DNA of 64,000 bases from CAVSRC01 sp963785065. GTDB lineage: Bacteria; Pseudomonadota; Alphaproteobacteria; Rhizobiales; Kaistiaceae. Shown here one piece after another: positions 62,642-64,000 of this stretch (its first letter is position 1; each line of letters starts with the position of its first letter). The position numbers and the translations under genes were made by a program. Below the pieces are notes generated by a model, which was not told the origin of the DNA, did not search any database, and saw nothing but the letters and a program-made list of their open reading frames with translations. The stretch is from the NCBI GenBank assembly GCA_963785065.1, contig CAWATX010000004.1, positions 62,001 to 126,000 of the forward strand. Direction: 5' to 3'.

Positions 62642-64000
62642 ATGATCGGTGTCCTTCACCTCCTGTCGCGCGTCTTGGGCGGCCTTGCCCTGGCCATGCT
62701 GGTGCCGGCGGCGATCTCGGTGGTGGCGCAAGACGGCGCGGCGGCGGATTTCCTGCTGGTCTCAGGGCTCACCGGCTTCCTCTCCGGCGCCATTTTCTTT
62801 GCCCTTCAGGGGCGCGCGTCGCGCTTCGACCGCGTGGCCGGTTTCGTCCTTGCGACCGCGCTGTGGGTGGTGCTGCCGCTGATAGCGGCGGTGCCTTTTG
62901 TGGCGCGCGGCCCGGCTGGCTACACCGCGGCGCTGTTCGAGGCGGTATCCGGCTTTACCACCACCGGCGCCACGGTCTTCCGTTCGCTTGCCGATGTCGG
63001 GCCGTCGCGCATCTTCTGGCGGGCCGAACTGCAATGGCTCGGCGGCCTGGCGACGCTGGTCACCTTCGTCACCATCCTGGCGCCGGCCGGCTTCGGCGGC
63101 CTTTCCAGCCGGGGCCTGGCGGCGCTCGGCGGCTTCTCCGACGCCGGCCCCGAGCGCGTCGCCCAGGGGCTGCGCCGGCTGGTCAGCCTCTATGCGCTGT
63201 TTACCGGGCTGTGCATCATCCTCCTGTTCTTCTCGGGCGTTCCGACCTTTGATGCCATCTGCCTGGCCATGTCGACGGTCTCCACCGGCGGCTTCATGCC
63301 GGTCGATGGCAACCTGTCGGTCTATGCCAGCCCCTATGCCGAGGCCGTGGTTGCTGTCTTCATGGTGATCGGCTCGACCAGCATCGTCTTCCACCGCGCC
63401 CTGATGGAAGGCCGCTGGTCGCTGCTCTTCAATCATCGCGAATCGTGGTGGGTGATCGGCACCATGGTGGTGATCGGCTTGCTCTACGCCTGGGTGTTCC
63501 ACGCCGGTGAGAATTTGCTCGCCGCGCTCGGTGAGGGGCTGTTCGACAGCATCTCGCTGATCAGCACCAGCGGCTTCGAGACGCGCAGCGGCGGTCTGTC
63601 GGCGATCCCCGACACGCTGGTTCTGTTCCTGGCGCTCGGCGGCGGTGCGGCGCTGTCGACTGCCGGTGGCCTCAAATACTACCGGATCGGCGCCATGACG
63701 ATGCAGTCGATGCACGAGTTGAAGCGGCTGCTGTTTCCGCACAGCGTGCGCTCGCGGCGCTTCGGCACCCAGCCCTACGATCTCGACCTGATGAAGGCGA
63801 TCTGGGCCAATCTGATCCTGGCCATGGTGGTCGTGATCGTGGCCGCGCTGGTGCTTTCGCTCAGCCTGCCGTCCTTCGATGCGGCCATGGTGGCGGCGAC
63901 GGCGGCCTTTTCCAACATCGGGCCGCTCTATTCACACGAGTGGGCGATGGCGGCGGACTGGCCGGCCTATGCCGATTTCACTGTCGTGGCCCAACTCACC
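62642..64000 (+). CDS. trkH: Trk potassium uptake channel TrkH (3' end beyond the window)
   Basis: 453 codons from ATG 62642 with no stop before the edge; TrkH is usually about 480-500 residues, so most is visible. Four P-loop repeats carry filter glycines: SGFTTTGATVF, STVSTGGFMP, STSGFETRSGG and FSNIGPLY. TrkH forms the K+-conducting pore and TrkA its gating ring. ATG 62642 follows a GAGACCGG leader. Confidence 0.93.
   Translation, partial: MIGVLHLLSRVLGGLALAMLVPAAISVVAQDGAAADFLLVSGLTGFLSGAIFFALQGRASRFDRVAGFVLATALWVVLPLIAAVPFVARGPAGYTAALFEAVSGFTTTGATVFRSLADVGPSRIFWRAELQWLGGLATLVTFVTILAPAGFGGLSSRGLAALGGFSDAGPERVAQGLRRLVSLYALFTGLCIILLFFSGVPTFDAICLAMSTVSTGGFMPVDGNLSVYASPYAEAVVAVFMVIGSTSIVFHRALMEGRWSLLFNHRESWWVIGTMVVIGLLYAWVFHAGENLLAALGEGLFDSISLISTSGFETRSGGLSAIPDTLVLFLALGGGAALSTAGGLKYYRIGAMTMQSMHELKRLLFPHSVRSRRFGTQPYDLDLMKAIWANLILAMVVVIVAALVLSLSLPSFDAAMVAATAAFSNIGPLYSHEWAMAADWPAYADFTVVAQLT

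Overview
The window is G+C-rich (roughly two thirds by eye), densely coded DNA from an alphaproteobacterium, almost certainly Hyphomicrobiales (Rhizobiales). The basis is gene order: ppiD-trpE-trpG-trpD-trpC-moaC-moeA, tpiA-secG-pyrG, kdsA, eno-ftsB-pdhA-pdhB-DUF5076-pdhC-lpd-lipA-coq10-cinA-ispDF-dusB and ntrB-ntrC-ntrY-ntrX. Also typical are the fused IspDF and an E1-beta subunit with its own lipoyl domain. No rRNA, tRNA, CRISPR array, prophage or insertion sequence was seen. Genus cannot be fixed from the sequence alone.

Layout. 1-8505 (minus strand): a tryptophan/molybdopterin operon, ppiD, trpE, trpG, trpD, a nitrilase-fold hydrolase, trpC, a GNAT reading in frame into moaC, and moeA cut by the window edge. 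8658-10909 (minus): an old-yellow-enzyme reductase and a CBS-pair protein with an unfamiliar C-terminal domain. 11080-14531 (plus): tpiA, secG, pyrG, a NIPSNAP protein. 14694-22878: mostly secreted or accessory proteins (small exported protein, Asp-box protein, methyltransferase, alpha/beta hydrolase, YfbK-like VWA protein, an HMGL-type aldolase/synthase-like enzyme, a glyoxalase-fold protein). 22923-28877: kdsA, TMEM175-type channel, queF, DUF1835 protein, FAD monooxygenase, PBP4-type carboxypeptidase. 28997-30498: a membrane-anchored monohaem protein convergent with a soluble cytochrome c.

30837-45862: eno, an orphan TadG-like protein, a GGDEF-EAL protein, ftsB, then the pyruvate dehydrogenase locus (pdhA, pdhB, DUF5076, pdhC, GNAT, Tet-type MFS pump, two small exported paralogues, lpd, Gfo/Idh/MocA oxidoreductase). 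45955-48672: an envelope cluster, a bactofilin-like beta-helix membrane protein, two GlsB/YeaQ-type proteins and a membrane protein of markedly lower G+C. 48806-53563: lipA, coq10, a GH51 arabinofuranosidase interrupting the usual order, cinA, ispDF. 53689-64000: dusB-ntrB-ntrC, ntrY-ntrX, trkA and the first part of trkH, a nitrogen-sensing block running into potassium uptake.

How the genes work together. trpE, trpG, trpD and trpC cover four of the tryptophan steps (trpF and trpBA are not in the window). pdhA, pdhB, pdhC and lpd form the pyruvate dehydrogenase complex, and lipA makes its lipoyl cofactor. eno and tpiA feed it. ntrBC and ntrYX form two parallel nitrogen two-component systems. 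No unmistakable new system was found. The best leads are the GNAT-MoaC reading frame with an internal start, the paired small exported proteins inside the pdh locus, the beta-helix/GlsB envelope cluster with its low-G+C neighbour, and the CBS protein with a new-looking C-terminal domain.
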